Positions 8,635 to 16,810 of a stretch of DNA of 37,853 nucleotides are shown one piece after another; the stretch's first letter is position 1, and every line of letters starts with the position of its first letter. Under the pieces are notes generated by a model. The model made no database searches and was not told where the DNA came from. It saw nothing but the letters and a program-made list of their open reading frames with translations. The position numbers and the translations under genes were made by a program. Location: contig CAJUNT010000021.1 of the NCBI GenBank assembly GCA_910587735.1, positions 1 to 37,853 on the forward strand, read 5' to 3'. This DNA is from an uncultured Clostridia bacterium. Lineage in GTDB: Bacteria > Bacillota > Clostridia > Lachnospirales > Anaerotignaceae.

Positions 8635-9054
8635 ATGGGCATTTATTTTTCGGTAGAAGGTAGCGGAGAAAAAGCAGAATTATCTGTAAAAAGTGTCATG
8701 CGTTCCACATTAATTATGAAAACAGAAGAAAATACATTAGCGAAATCAAATGACATGGTATGCAAAATGATTATTGTAGGGCAAATTGATGCAACAAGTA
8801 CAAAAGCAGTATCCGCATTAAAAGAATTAACAACGTGGGCAAAACAATGCAATCAAAAACAAGATAGTTATAGAATTGTGACTGTTGAACAAAGTTATGC
8901 AGAGCTTTTTAATAGAAGGGTGATATTCCCAGATGCAAGACTCATATCGTTTTATGAAACATTTTTGACAGATAATTCCAAATTTATGGAAGTTGCTATG
9001 GAAATAGAGCAAAAACAAAGTAAACTAGATTCCATTCATATTTCCTATTTTTAA
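8635..9054 (+). CDS. Hcp/tube-protein-like small protein B (paralogue of A)
   Basis: A 139-residue protein with ATAGGAGG upstream. It has the same outline as the preceding gene: N-terminal beta strand (GIYFSVEGSGEKAEL), central MIIVGQID strand, helix (VSALKELTTWAKQC) and RRVIFPDARLISFYETFLTD followed by MEVAMEIEQ, matching the F-x-x-A-x-x-x-x-Y-x-x-x-F signature of Hcp-like folds. Two diverged tube-like subunits in tandem suggest a heteromeric disc, or one tube and one cap/adaptor. No membrane segment or signal peptide is visible. Assignment rests on pattern and context. Confidence 0.58.
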   Translation: MGIYFSVEGSGEKAELSVKSVMRSTLIMKTEENTLAKSNDMVCKMIIVGQIDATSTKAVSALKELTTWAKQCNQKQDSYRIVTVEQSYAELFNRRVIFPDARLISFYETFLTDNSKFMEVAMEIEQKQSKLDSIHISYF

Positions 9055-9078
9055 TATATAGAAAGGAAATGTATATTT

Positions 9079-9405
9079 ATGGCTGATATTTCTTTGATAA
9101 CAGAAGGGGCAACATTAGAATGTACATTAGGCAGTGCCACAAGTAAATTGCAAATACCTGTGTCACATGGCAGTGAGATAAAAGGAAAAAAACAAGCAAC
9201 CATATTTGATAATAAAGTAGGAATGAATATATTACCTTTTCAGCTTTGCAAAAAAAGCAACCCTCCTATACCCTGCACACCTGTCATTTGTATGCCTTGG
9301 GTAATGGGAAAAAGTGATTTCAAAGTAAAAAAAGAATTGGCTCTTTTAAATATTTGCATTGTGCCTTGTATGTTAGGAGGCGTGATTAAAATTAAAAGTG
9401 AATAA
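9079..9405 (+). CDS. DUF4280 PAAR-like spike-tip protein
   Basis: A 108-residue protein matching the DUF4280 (PAAR-like) outline: an N-terminal LITEGATLECTLG strand pair, repeated cysteines (Cys15, Cys57, Cys66, Cys71, Cys93, Cys97), a CTPVICMPWVMG segment and the closing C-x-x-x-C-M-L-G-G-V-I-K-I motif. PAAR proteins fold into a small metal-stabilised cone that caps VgrG spikes and can carry effectors. It lies 14 nt upstream of the VgrG-like gene, as expected for a spike-tip gene. The start follows AGAAAGGAAATG. DUF4280 proteins occur in Firmicutes and Bacteroidetes, often beside polymorphic toxins. Confidence 0.82.
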   Translation: MADISLITEGATLECTLGSATSKLQIPVSHGSEIKGKKQATIFDNKVGMNILPFQLCKKSNPPIPCTPVICMPWVMGKSDFKVKKELALLNICIVPCMLGGVIKIKSE

Positions 9406-9419
9406 GGAGTGTTTGATAT

Positions 9420-10856
9420 ATGAATACAACATATTTGAATTTAGATTTACAGCAATATACTGTAAAATCATTAAAAGAATTAGAAATCAAACAAATGCTG
9501 AATGAGCATAGTAGTATGCATATCACTGCATTGCTTTATGATGAGCAAAAAGATAATGATATTTATGATACAAAAGCAGGCACACAAATTGCATTAGAGC
9601 AAAAAAATGGAGAACAGAATGAGTTATTATTTCAAGGTATTGTAACAAAAATTGCAATAGAAAAAAAGCAAGCTATTTATTATTTGAATATAGAAGCATT
9701 GTCTAATACTTATTTGCTTGATATTAAAAAGGTATCACAATCATTCCAAAATGTGAATATGACATATATTGATATGATAAAAAAGGTATTACAACCTTAT
9801 CAGGGTAGTGATGTAATAGATAATGCATCAGAGGGGAGAACAATAGAAAATTTAATCGTACAATATATGGAAACAGATTGGCAATTTATAAAAAGAGTAA
9901 TTTCTCATTTCCATGCAGGAGTTGTACCATTTCATTTAACAGACAAACCTAAATTTACAATAGGTATACCCAAAGGGGAAAATATAGGAGATTTACAACA
10001 ATATCATTATAGTATTGAAAAAGATATCGAAAATTATTTAAAATCTTCTCAAAATGATAATGAAAATTTAAAAGAATTGGACACAGTACTTTTTCACATA
10101 CAAACAAATCGAAATTTTAATATAGGAGATAGTGCCACGTTTCAGAATATTTCACTTTACATAAAACAAAAAACAATGAAAATGCAAAAAGGCGTCATGA
10201 TTTATGATTATATATTGTCATCTGAAAATAGTTTTACACAAGATAGTATATGCAATGAAAATATTGCAGGTATATCGTTAAAAGGGAAAGTATTAGAAGT
10301 AGTAGAAGATATGGTGAAAGTACAGCTTGAAATTGATGCAGAACAAACAAAAAAAGAAGAAGCATATCTTTTCCCTTATACTACAATGTATACAGCAGAA
10401 GGCAGTACTGGCTGGTATTGTATGCCCGAAATAGATGACACAGTTATGATATATTTTCCAACAGAGCAGGAAAAATATGCCGTTGGTGTAAATTCTATAA
10501 GAGTACAAAATAAGGGCAGTGATAAAATTGGTGATACAGATGTGAAATATTTTAGAACAAAAAACGGAAAAGAATTAAAATTCAGCCCAGAAGAAATATT
10601 GATAACTTGCTGTAATGGTACAGATGAAAAAACAGGAGAAAAACATATTACATATATTAGGCTGCATGATAATAATGGTATTGAAATGATGAGCACAGAG
10701 CCTATATTTTTAAAAAGTGATGATAATATTGCATTGCAAGCAAAAGAACAGATTTTCTTTGCAGCAAAAGAGGAAATTGTTTTTAAATGTAAAACCAGTC
10801 AAATTACAATAAATGATATGGTAGATATTGCAGGAAAAGAAATTAGAATGAATTAA
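9420..10856 (+). CDS. VgrG/phage gpD-like spike protein
   Basis: A 478-residue protein. Residues 1-260 resemble the gp27/gpD barrel of VgrG (beta-rich, with TDWQFIKRVISHFHAGVVPF, a phrase typical of late-control-D proteins). Residues about 282-365 form a gp5-type OB-fold (GKVLEVVEDMVKVQLEID through GWYCMPEIDDTVMIYFP). The C-terminal about 80 residues are short repeats (IFLKSDDNIALQAKEQIFF) like the beginning of a triple beta-helix spike. The start follows AAGGAGTG. It should trimerise, carry the PAAR-like tip and deliver the following toxin. No sheath, baseplate or ClpV gene is present in this window. Confidence 0.85.
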   Translation: MNTTYLNLDLQQYTVKSLKELEIKQMLNEHSSMHITALLYDEQKDNDIYDTKAGTQIALEQKNGEQNELLFQGIVTKIAIEKKQAIYYLNIEALSNTYLLDIKKVSQSFQNVNMTYIDMIKKVLQPYQGSDVIDNASEGRTIENLIVQYMETDWQFIKRVISHFHAGVVPFHLTDKPKFTIGIPKGENIGDLQQYHYSIEKDIENYLKSSQNDNENLKELDTVLFHIQTNRNFNIGDSATFQNISLYIKQKTMKMQKGVMIYDYILSSENSFTQDSICNENIAGISLKGKVLEVVEDMVKVQLEIDAEQTKKEEAYLFPYTTMYTAEGSTGWYCMPEIDDTVMIYFPTEQEKYAVGVNSIRVQNKGSDKIGDTDVKYFRTKNGKELKFSPEEILITCCNGTDEKTGEKHITYIRLHDNNGIEMMSTEPIFLKSDDNIALQAKEQIFFAAKEEIVFKCKTSQITINDMVDIAGKEIRMN

Positions 10857-10904
10857 ATCAACAAATAGCAAGTGTGTATCCATTCTATAAAAAGGAGGGG
10901 AAGC

Positions 10905-13247
10905 ATGAAAAAATTAGTTTTGTTGCTTGAAGCAGCAACACCAAATACTGTAAAAGTCACTACAACTTTTACAGATTTTAAACAAAGCTATATTGATGTA
11001 AATCAAAATACTTTTGAGCTAAATACAAGTATATTAGAAATGGAAAAGCCAAATTTAACTATGCGACCAAGCTTTACACAAGTTACAAAAAATTGCTTAC
11101 AAATACCTTGTGGTGCATTAGGAAATATATCACAATATACTCAAGTAGCACAACAAGTAATAGAAGTCGTTGAAACAGTACAAAATATTGCACAAATGCA
11201 AACAAACTATTTACCACAATCACCCCCTAATTATGTAGAACTGATTCCTACATCACCTCCCATAAATATGGAACAGCAATCTGTACAAATACAATATGAT
11301 GCACAACAATTTGATATGGGACATATTCAGCAAGAAATATATCAAAATTTGCAACAAGAAAATACTAGAAATAATGTATATACACAACCACTGCATAGAC
11401 ATCAATTCCGTTCAGTGAAGGGAAACGTTACAGTTGAAGCAAGATATATTGGTTATACTGAATTTGAAGTCACTCCAGATGGAAAAGTAAAACAGGCATT
11501 GCAGCAAAATCAACCAGAAATTAAATATCTTATGGTATTAAATATAGAAGCAGAAGATATGCAGCCTCAACAACAGACAGAACAAAAAATAGATATCAAC
11601 GACTTGACTGAATGGGAATGTTTTTGGAAAGCACTAAAAGGAGAACAAGTTATTGATAAAAAATACACATTAGAAAATTGGTGGAATGGAAATCTTCCTC
11701 CCAAAAATATATCATTTATAAAAGCTATGGAAGAATATAGAAAAATGAAAATGGTAACAAATGGTGCAGTTTTAAAGGGAATATGGAATGGATTAAAAGG
11801 TATGTGGGATGGTGTAGTTGTACTTGTAACAGAACCAGAGAAAGTATCCAATGCAATTTGTGAAAGTACTTCTAATTTTATGGAGCATCCTTGGCAAAGT
11901 ACAAAAGAATTTGTCAGCGAAACATGGGGTGATTTTGTAGATGCAACATGGAGATCAACATCACAAGAAATGGCTGAAGATGTAGGAGAAATGGTTTTAG
12001 ATATTGGTGCATCAGCGGCAACAGGCGGAGGCGCAAAATTTGCTACGCAAGGATTGCAATCTGCCGCAAATAAAATGAAAATAATAGCTAAAAATTTACC
12101 TCAGCATTTGCCAGATGCAGGAAAATTTGGTACTATAATAGCAGGAGAAGCTATGCCAGCATTAGCTCCCGCAATAGCAGGAGCAGAAGGAACATTTTTA
12201 AGAGGTGGTATAGCAATATCAAAAGAGCTTCCAATGAATTCAGCAAGGATACTGATGTCTAGTGCAGATGATGTATTAGAAGAAGGAGCAAAAAAAGCAT
12301 TAACAGCAACAGCAAAAAAAGCAGTAGAAGAAACAACTGAACGAACTATAAAACAAACAACAAGTCAAGCATTTAATGAAGTAGTAAGTGACATAGTAGC
12401 AGGCGTACCTGTTGTAGCAACTGTAAAATATGCCGCAAAAGAAGCAGCTGAACAAACAAGTAAGCATGTAGCTGAACAAGCAGGCAAACAGGTAGCTGAG
12501 CAAACAGGTAAGCAAGTAGCTAAGCAAACAGGTAAACAAGTAGCTAAGCAAACAGGTAAACAAGTAGCTAAGCAAACAGGCAAACAGGTAGCTGAACAAA
12601 CAGGCAAACAGGTAGCTGAACAAACAGGCAAACAGGTAGCTGAACAAACAAATACAGTAATTCAAAAAGAACTCAGTGGTAAAAAAGGTATTGGTATAGA
12701 AACAAGCGATGCTGTAAGCCCAACAAAAATAAAAGATGTATCAGAGGTAGCTGTTGATGCTCTTGCAAATGGTATTGTTCCAACAACACCAATATATGGT
12801 CCAAGAAGAATACCAGATGCACTTTACAAAAAATTAAGAAAACACACACCTAATAATGAACTACAAGAAATGGCAAAAAAAGAATTACCAATAGGCTCAG
12901 ATGACCCTCTTCTTCCTGGAAAGAAAGTTACAAGACCTGCTCATGCAGACCATATTGTACCTATGGATAAAATTACAAAAATGGACGGATTTGACAAATT
13001 AAGTGACCTAGATAAACTGAGAGTGTTGAATTATGATAGAAATTTTATGGCAGCAAGTGCATCAGCAAATTCTTCCAGACAGGCAAAATCTTTTGCGGAA
13101 TGGTTATATTATAAAGAGGGGAAACGAGGAGAAATAAGAGTAAATGAAAAGATTAGACAAAAAATGATGAAAAATGAAAAAAGGCTAGCAAGAGAATTGC
13201 AAGGATATATATACTATTTATTGAAATTAGATAGTGGAGGACAATAA
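10905..13247 (+). CDS. Polymorphic toxin with C-terminal HNH-type nuclease domain
   Basis: A 780-residue protein. AGGAGGGG sits 4 nt before the ATG at 10905, so this start is preferred over the GTG at 10872. The N-terminal 240 residues are Gln/Asn-rich and unfamiliar, probably a docking region. Residues about 280-370 hold Trp-rich helices (GIWNGLKGMWDGV) and a pre-toxin-like segment. Residues 516-579 are eight tandem 8-residue repeats (EQTGKQVA). The C-terminus carries ADHIVPMDKI (Asp682-His683) and VLNYDRNFMAASASANSSR, an HNH/endonuclease-VII-like toxin signature with a trailing basic helix. There is no signal peptide, fitting delivery by the spike. The acidic protein encoded 3 nt downstream is the likely immunity partner. 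The target is presumably DNA in competing bacteria (inference). Confidence 0.82.
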   Translation: MKKLVLLLEAATPNTVKVTTTFTDFKQSYIDVNQNTFELNTSILEMEKPNLTMRPSFTQVTKNCLQIPCGALGNISQYTQVAQQVIEVVETVQNIAQMQTNYLPQSPPNYVELIPTSPPINMEQQSVQIQYDAQQFDMGHIQQEIYQNLQQENTRNNVYTQPLHRHQFRSVKGNVTVEARYIGYTEFEVTPDGKVKQALQQNQPEIKYLMVLNIEAEDMQPQQQTEQKIDINDLTEWECFWKALKGEQVIDKKYTLENWWNGNLPPKNISFIKAMEEYRKMKMVTNGAVLKGIWNGLKGMWDGVVVLVTEPEKVSNAICESTSNFMEHPWQSTKEFVSETWGDFVDATWRSTSQEMAEDVGEMVLDIGASAATGGGAKFATQGLQSAANKMKIIAKNLPQHLPDAGKFGTIIAGEAMPALAPAIAGAEGTFLRGGIAISKELPMNSARILMSSADDVLEEGAKKALTATAKKAVEETTERTIKQTTSQAFNEVVSDIVAGVPVVATVKYAAKEAAEQTSKHVAEQAGKQVAEQTGKQVAKQTGKQVAKQTGKQVAKQTGKQVAEQTGKQVAEQTGKQVAEQTNTVIQKELSGKKGIGIETSDAVSPTKIKDVSEVAVDALANGIVPTTPIYGPRRIPDALYKKLRKHTPNNELQEMAKKELPIGSDDPLLPGKKVTRPAHADHIVPMDKITKMDGFDKLSDLDKLRVLNYDRNFMAASASANSSRQAKSFAEWLYYKEGKRGEIRVNEKIRQKMMKNEKRLARELQGYIYYLLKLDSGGQ
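12450..12641 (+). repeat. Eight 24-bp tandem coding repeats in the toxin gene
   Basis: Eight in-frame 24-bp units encode EQTSKHVA, EQAGKQVA and then six E/KQTGKQVA copies. Units differ mainly at synonymous sites and at the first residue (E or K). All copies are predicted helical, giving a stiff linker before the nuclease domain. Confidence 0.95.
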
Positions 13248-13250
13248 AAA

Positions 13251-13967
13251 ATGGAATCAAAAATAAAATTTTTAGAAAATTATAGTTTCGTAAAAAATCC
13301 TGATATTAAAATTTTTAAAGCAGATGAAATCAAACAAATACCAAAAAACACCATTCCTGAAGTGTGGTATACCATATTTGAAATAGAGGATATGCAAAAA
13401 AGAATAGACAGTATGCTAGAAATATGGAAGAAATATTGTTCAAAAGAATTATCTCTTACCATAAACTGTTTAGAACAAAATACCATAGCAGTAGAACTTA
13501 TTAGAGTCAATGAAAGATATATTGTATTATATAGTATCAAAATGAGTGATGGAGAAATAAAATATTATCAAGGTGGCAACACTTTAGAAGGTATACAAAA
13601 CAGTGCACTCGAAAAAGTATGGGATACCCTTACAATATCCATAAAACAATTTTATGAAAATGTACACAATGGATTTGATGATTATACCATAAAATCAATG
13701 GGATTGTGTTGGATACCATGGGTAACGTATTTTGGTGATGATGATTTAGAATGGGGTATACTGGAGGACTTGGAAGAACCATTACAAATTGATATTGATG
13801 CTACATTTGGCTTTTTTGACAATGGTGCAGGAGGGTATGTAGCAATAGATACTTCAAATAATGATATTGATAATGCGGTAGTGTGGTTTTCAGATGACCA
13901 GCCAGAATATCATGTCAATTTTTGGGATGTAGTAGACGAATGGATTATAATTGGTATGGAATCATAA
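13251..13967 (+). CDS. Probable immunity protein, SMI1/KNR4 (SUKH)-like
   Basis: A 238-residue cytoplasmic-looking protein, with its ATG 10 nt after GGAGG and 3 nt after the toxin stop codon. Phrases such as IKQFYENVHNGFDD and the Trp/Asp-rich C-terminal part (WFSDDQPEYHVNFWDVVDEW, GFFDNGAGGYVAID) recall SUKH-superfamily immunity proteins, which neutralise nuclease toxins. The C-terminal half is strongly acidic, suitable for covering a basic nuclease surface. Position directly after the toxin is the main support. Family assignment is moderate, since I recognise it by style only. A strong terminator follows. Confidence 0.72.
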   Translation: MESKIKFLENYSFVKNPDIKIFKADEIKQIPKNTIPEVWYTIFEIEDMQKRIDSMLEIWKKYCSKELSLTINCLEQNTIAVELIRVNERYIVLYSIKMSDGEIKYYQGGNTLEGIQNSALEKVWDTLTISIKQFYENVHNGFDDYTIKSMGLCWIPWVTYFGDDDLEWGILEDLEEPLQIDIDATFGFFDNGAGGYVAIDTSNNDIDNAVVWFSDDQPEYHVNFWDVVDEWIIIGMES

Positions 13968-13978
13968 TTTGTATTATA

Positions 13979-14008
13979 TTGGTAAGTAGCTATTTCGTTA
14001 CTTACCAA
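13979..14008. terminator. Bidirectional terminator between cassette and PfoR-like gene
   Basis: TTGGTAAGTAGC pairs with GTTACTTACCAA around TATTTC, with AT-rich flanks on both sides. The two neighbouring genes converge here. Confidence 0.8.
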
Positions 14009-14038
14009 TATAATTATAGTAAAAATATGAAAGTATAT

Positions 14039-15130
14039 TTATGAAAGTGTCATATCACCTTGTTTTACCCAGCCTATTTTTTTTAATACCATATTGATAG
14101 CAGGACATAATATAGCAGGTAATATAAATGAAATCATAAATAATGCAGTCCAATCTTGAAAAGTAATAGATGTTTTGAAGCCTTGTGCAATATCATTTAT
14201 CCAGCCAGTATAAACACCAATTTGTCCTACGAAGCCACAAGTTCCCATACCAGATGAAATTGCTGTTCCATTCATTTCCATATGGAATAAACAGGTTGCA
14301 ATAGGACCAGTAATAGCAGATGTGAGTATAGGAGCAATCCATATTTTAGGATTTTTAATAATATTTCCCATTTGTAACATAGATGTGCCTATACCTTGAG
14401 AAATCAAACCTGCAAATTTATTTTCTTTATAAGACATTACAGCAAACCCTACCATTTGAGCGCAACAACCTGCTACGGCTGCACCACCTGCAAGCCCTGT
14501 TAAACCAAATGCTGCACAGATTGCAGCGGAAGAAATTGGAAGTGTTAAAGCAATACCCATCAATACAGAAACAACAATACCCATTAAAAAAGGCTGTAAA
14601 TTGGTAGCAAGCATAATTAACTCACCTATTTTTAGTGCTGTTCTGCCCAGTATGGGGGCAAATAATGCTGCTGCTGCAATACCAGATACGATTGTAACAA
14701 TAGGCGTTGCGAGTATATCGATTTTGGTTTCTTTTGACACTGCTTTCCCCAATTCAGATGCAATAATTGTGATAAAGTAAACGGCTAAAGGACCTCCTGC
14801 ACCTCCTAGTGCATTGGAGGCAAATCCCACTGTAACAAGAGAGAAAAGAACTAAAGGAGGACAATGCAATGCATAACCTATTGCCACAGCCATAGCTGCA
14901 CCGCTCATAGCAGAGGCGAGTCCTCCTACGGTATATTCTATAGTATTTATTGTTGCGATTGTTGCAGTAAGGCAAGAAATATGTAGTTGTGTACCTAGCG
15001 TATTTAGTATTGTTCCTATGAGCAATGAACAAAATAGACCTTGTGCCATAGCACTGAGTGCATCAATGCCATAGCGTTTGACAGAAAATTGAATATCCTT
15101 TTTGATTAGAAATGCTTTAAACGGTTCCAT
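14039..15130 (-). CDS. PfoR-like PTS EIIC-type membrane protein
   Basis: A 363-residue polytopic membrane protein with about ten hydrophobic segments and many Gly/Ala-rich helices, including GFASNALGGAGGPLAVYF and SSGMGTCGFVGQIGVYTGW, which I associate with the PTS_EIIC_2 family that includes the perfringolysin-associated protein PfoR. Family members lack EIIA and EIIB domains and their substrate is uncertain. The ATG is preceded by AAGGAG. It is transcribed alone from the promoter at 15186-15214, overlapped by a large inverted repeat, so repression by a local regulator is likely. It converges with the toxin cassette. Confidence 0.75.
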   Translation of the reverse strand: MEPFKAFLIKKDIQFSVKRYGIDALSAMAQGLFCSLLIGTILNTLGTQLHISCLTATIATINTIEYTVGGLASAMSGAAMAVAIGYALHCPPLVLFSLVTVGFASNALGGAGGPLAVYFITIIASELGKAVSKETKIDILATPIVTIVSGIAAAALFAPILGRTALKIGELIMLATNLQPFLMGIVVSVLMGIALTLPISSAAICAAFGLTGLAGGAAVAGCCAQMVGFAVMSYKENKFAGLISQGIGTSMLQMGNIIKNPKIWIAPILTSAITGPIATCLFHMEMNGTAISSGMGTCGFVGQIGVYTGWINDIAQGFKTSITFQDWTALFMISFILPAILCPAINMVLKKIGWVKQGDMTLS

Positions 15131-15163
15131 TTGATTTTCTCCTTATCGGTTTCATTAAAAAAT

Positions 15164-15192
15164 GTACTATAAATATACTGTATTTATAATAC
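15164..15192. promoter_or_regulatory. Operator-like 12-5-12 inverted repeat
   Basis: GTACTATAAATA, a 5-bp spacer and TATTTATAATAC, one mismatch between the arms. It overlaps the -10 box and start region of the PfoR-like gene promoter. Confidence 0.6.
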
Positions 15193-15214
15193 AACATATT
15201 TTTGAATCCGTCAA
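15186..15214 (-). promoter_or_regulatory. Sigma-70-type promoter of the PfoR-like gene
   Basis: On the minus strand, TTGACG (15209-15214), 17-bp spacer and TATTAT (15186-15191), about 55 bp before the start codon. Confidence 0.65.
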
Positions 15215-15260
15215 CAGTATATATCACATTTCTACATAATTATATAAAAAAACAATAAAT

Positions 15261-15776
15261 TTATAACATATCATAATCATTTTTTATATTCCATTCTTCT
15301 GAAATTGCATTTTTTAGAATCATACGATATGTATCATTATTTTTGTTTATGATTTCAAAAAAAATATGGAAAAAGGCATCATGATAGTGGAATATCATTT
15401 CTTGAAAAATATCATTTATATTACATTCATCAATATTATCTTTTCTGTTTATAATTTCGTTTGCATAATTATAAAGTATTTCTATAAAAAAATAATTTGA
15501 TTTTTCTAAAATAATACCATGTTGTTGAAATTTCGACTTTATTTTTTTATACCATAATTTTTTTGATTGATAATATGTGTCAGAATTTCCAATTAAGTAG
15601 TCAACAGATACATCAAATATGTTTGCAATTTTTATTAAATTTTTTATATTAGGTTCATTTCTTCCGGCCTCATAGCCTGCTATTATTGTATTATTGTAAT
15701 TTAGCATATGAGCTAATTCTGATTGGGTTAAATTTCTTTCTTTTCTTAATTCTTTTAGTTTTTGTGAAAATTCCAA
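15261..15776 (-). CDS. XRE-family transcriptional regulator 1
   Basis: A 171-residue protein with an N-terminal Cro/CI-type helix-turn-helix (LKELRKERNLTQSELAHMLNYNNTIIAGYEAGRNEPNIKNLIKIANIFDV region, given here by its core motifs LTQSELA and GYEAGRNEP), then a C-terminal domain of about 100 residues rich in Phe, Tyr and Asn that I do not recognise. The start is TTG at 15776, with GAGAGG 7 nt upstream. It is divergent from a second XRE gene, with direct repeats between them that probably serve as operators. Confidence 0.88.
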   Translation of the reverse strand: MEFSQKLKELRKERNLTQSELAHMLNYNNTIIAGYEAGRNEPNIKNLIKIANIFDVSVDYLIGNSDTYYQSKKLWYKKIKSKFQQHGIILEKSNYFFIEILYNYANEIINRKDNIDECNINDIFQEMIFHYHDAFFHIFFEIINKNNDTYRMILKNAISEEWNIKNDYDML

Positions 15777-15832
15777 TTATATTCCTCTCCATTCTTTATA
15801 GATTTTTTAATGTATTAATAAAATTATAAATA

Positions 15833-15900
15833 AAAAAAGAATATTTGTCTATATAAAAAAGAATATTAAGAACTTAAAAGTGAAAATAATCTATATAAAA
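15833..15900. promoter_or_regulatory. Direct repeats between divergent XRE genes
   Basis: AAAAAAGAATATT occurs at 15833-15845 and 15855-15867, 22 bp apart (about two helical turns). TCTATATAAAA occurs at 15848-15858 and 15890-15900. These are candidate operators for the flanking XRE proteins. Confidence 0.5.
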
Positions 15901-15921
15901 TGAATAACAGGGTGATTTAAT

Positions 15922-16245
15922 ATGATTGATATAAAAATAATAGGTGCTAATATTAGAAAAGAAAGAAAAAGACAAATGCTGACAATAGAAAAGTTAGCAG
16001 AAAGGGCAAATATTACAGATAATTTTTTAGGAAAAATTGAAAGAGGAGAAGGTATGCCTAGTTTACCAACAATAGATAGTATTGCTTGCGCACTTGATGT
16101 AAGTATTGATTTTTTAAAGGGAAACATCGAATATGATACAGAGCATAAATTTATTAAAAATATTATGGAAATCAATAATTTAAGTGAAGATAACAAACAA
16201 AAATTTATTGATTTTATTAGTACAAATATAAAATATTTTAAATAA
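15922..16245 (+). CDS. XRE-family transcriptional regulator 2
   Basis: A 107-residue protein made of a Cro/CI helix-turn-helix (IRKERKRQMLTIEKLAERAN, ERGEGMPSLPTI) followed by a short helical tail with LSEDNKQKFIDFI. The ATG follows AGGGTGAT. It is divergent from regulator 1 and 38 nt ahead of regulator 3, so it probably belongs to a small control module. No toxin partner is apparent. Confidence 0.88.
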   Translation: MIDIKIIGANIRKERKRQMLTIEKLAERANITDNFLGKIERGEGMPSLPTIDSIACALDVSIDFLKGNIEYDTEHKFIKNIMEINNLSEDNKQKFIDFISTNIKYFK

Positions 16246-16289
16246 ATAGTATTTTTTCCTTATAATTACTATAATGGGCAAAGGTGAAA

Positions 16290-16643
16290 ATGTTGAAAAA
16301 GTTATATTTAAACGATGGCATCATACAGCGTATCAAACAAAAACGAAAAGAAAAGGGATACACACAAGAAAAAATGGCAGAATTATTAAACATTTCATAT
16401 AGTAATTATTCTAAAATTGAAAATGCTGTTGTTACACCAACTTTAGAAAGATTAGTAGATATTTCTCAAATTTTAGATATGTCACTTGATTATTTGGTTT
16501 ATGGAAAACAAAATAATGATGAAACAACATATTTTTGTGATAATACACAAGAAAAAGATATCATTTCATTATTTAAAGATTGTGATAAAGAAAAGTTGTT
16601 ATATATCATACATTTTTTGCAAAAAATATATTCTTTATTGTAA
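16290..16643 (+). CDS. XRE-family transcriptional regulator 3
   Basis: A 117-residue protein with a Cro/CI helix-turn-helix (IKQKRKEKGYTQEKMAELLN, YSKIENAVVTPTLERL) and a C-terminal helix (DKEKLLYIIHFLQKIYSLL) likely used for dimerisation. The start is ambiguous among GTG 16284, ATG 16290 and TTG 16293; ATG 16290 is chosen with AAAGGTG just upstream. It is co-directional with regulator 2, suggesting a two-gene operon. Three XRE genes within 1.4 kb suggest remnants of a mobile or phage-type region. Confidence 0.85.
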   Translation: MLKKLYLNDGIIQRIKQKRKEKGYTQEKMAELLNISYSNYSKIENAVVTPTLERLVDISQILDMSLDYLVYGKQNNDETTYFCDNTQEKDIISLFKDCDKEKLLYIIHFLQKIYSLL

Positions 16644-16810
16644 TGAACTTATAAATGAAAACTTACTTACTGTTGCAAACAAAATATTTAAAATATCATT
16701 TTCTATATCATAAAAAAAGTATAAAAATACAAAAAATAACTTAATAATATATATTATAATACGATATTTATAATAAGTACAATTTTGTCAAAAATTTGGA
16801 GGAAAATGAT

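Noticed and set aside
8222..10856. Complete type VI secretion system or prophage tail
   Set aside because: No sheath, baseplate wedge, tape measure, portal, capsid or ClpV gene is present in the window.
12450..12641. CRISPR-like regular repeats
   Set aside because: Units are contiguous 24-bp in-frame coding repeats with no spacers, inside the toxin gene.
12300..12665. Cys/Leu-rich minus-strand open frames opposite the toxin repeats
   Set aside because: They are antisense shadows of the repeated coding sequence with no ribosome site.
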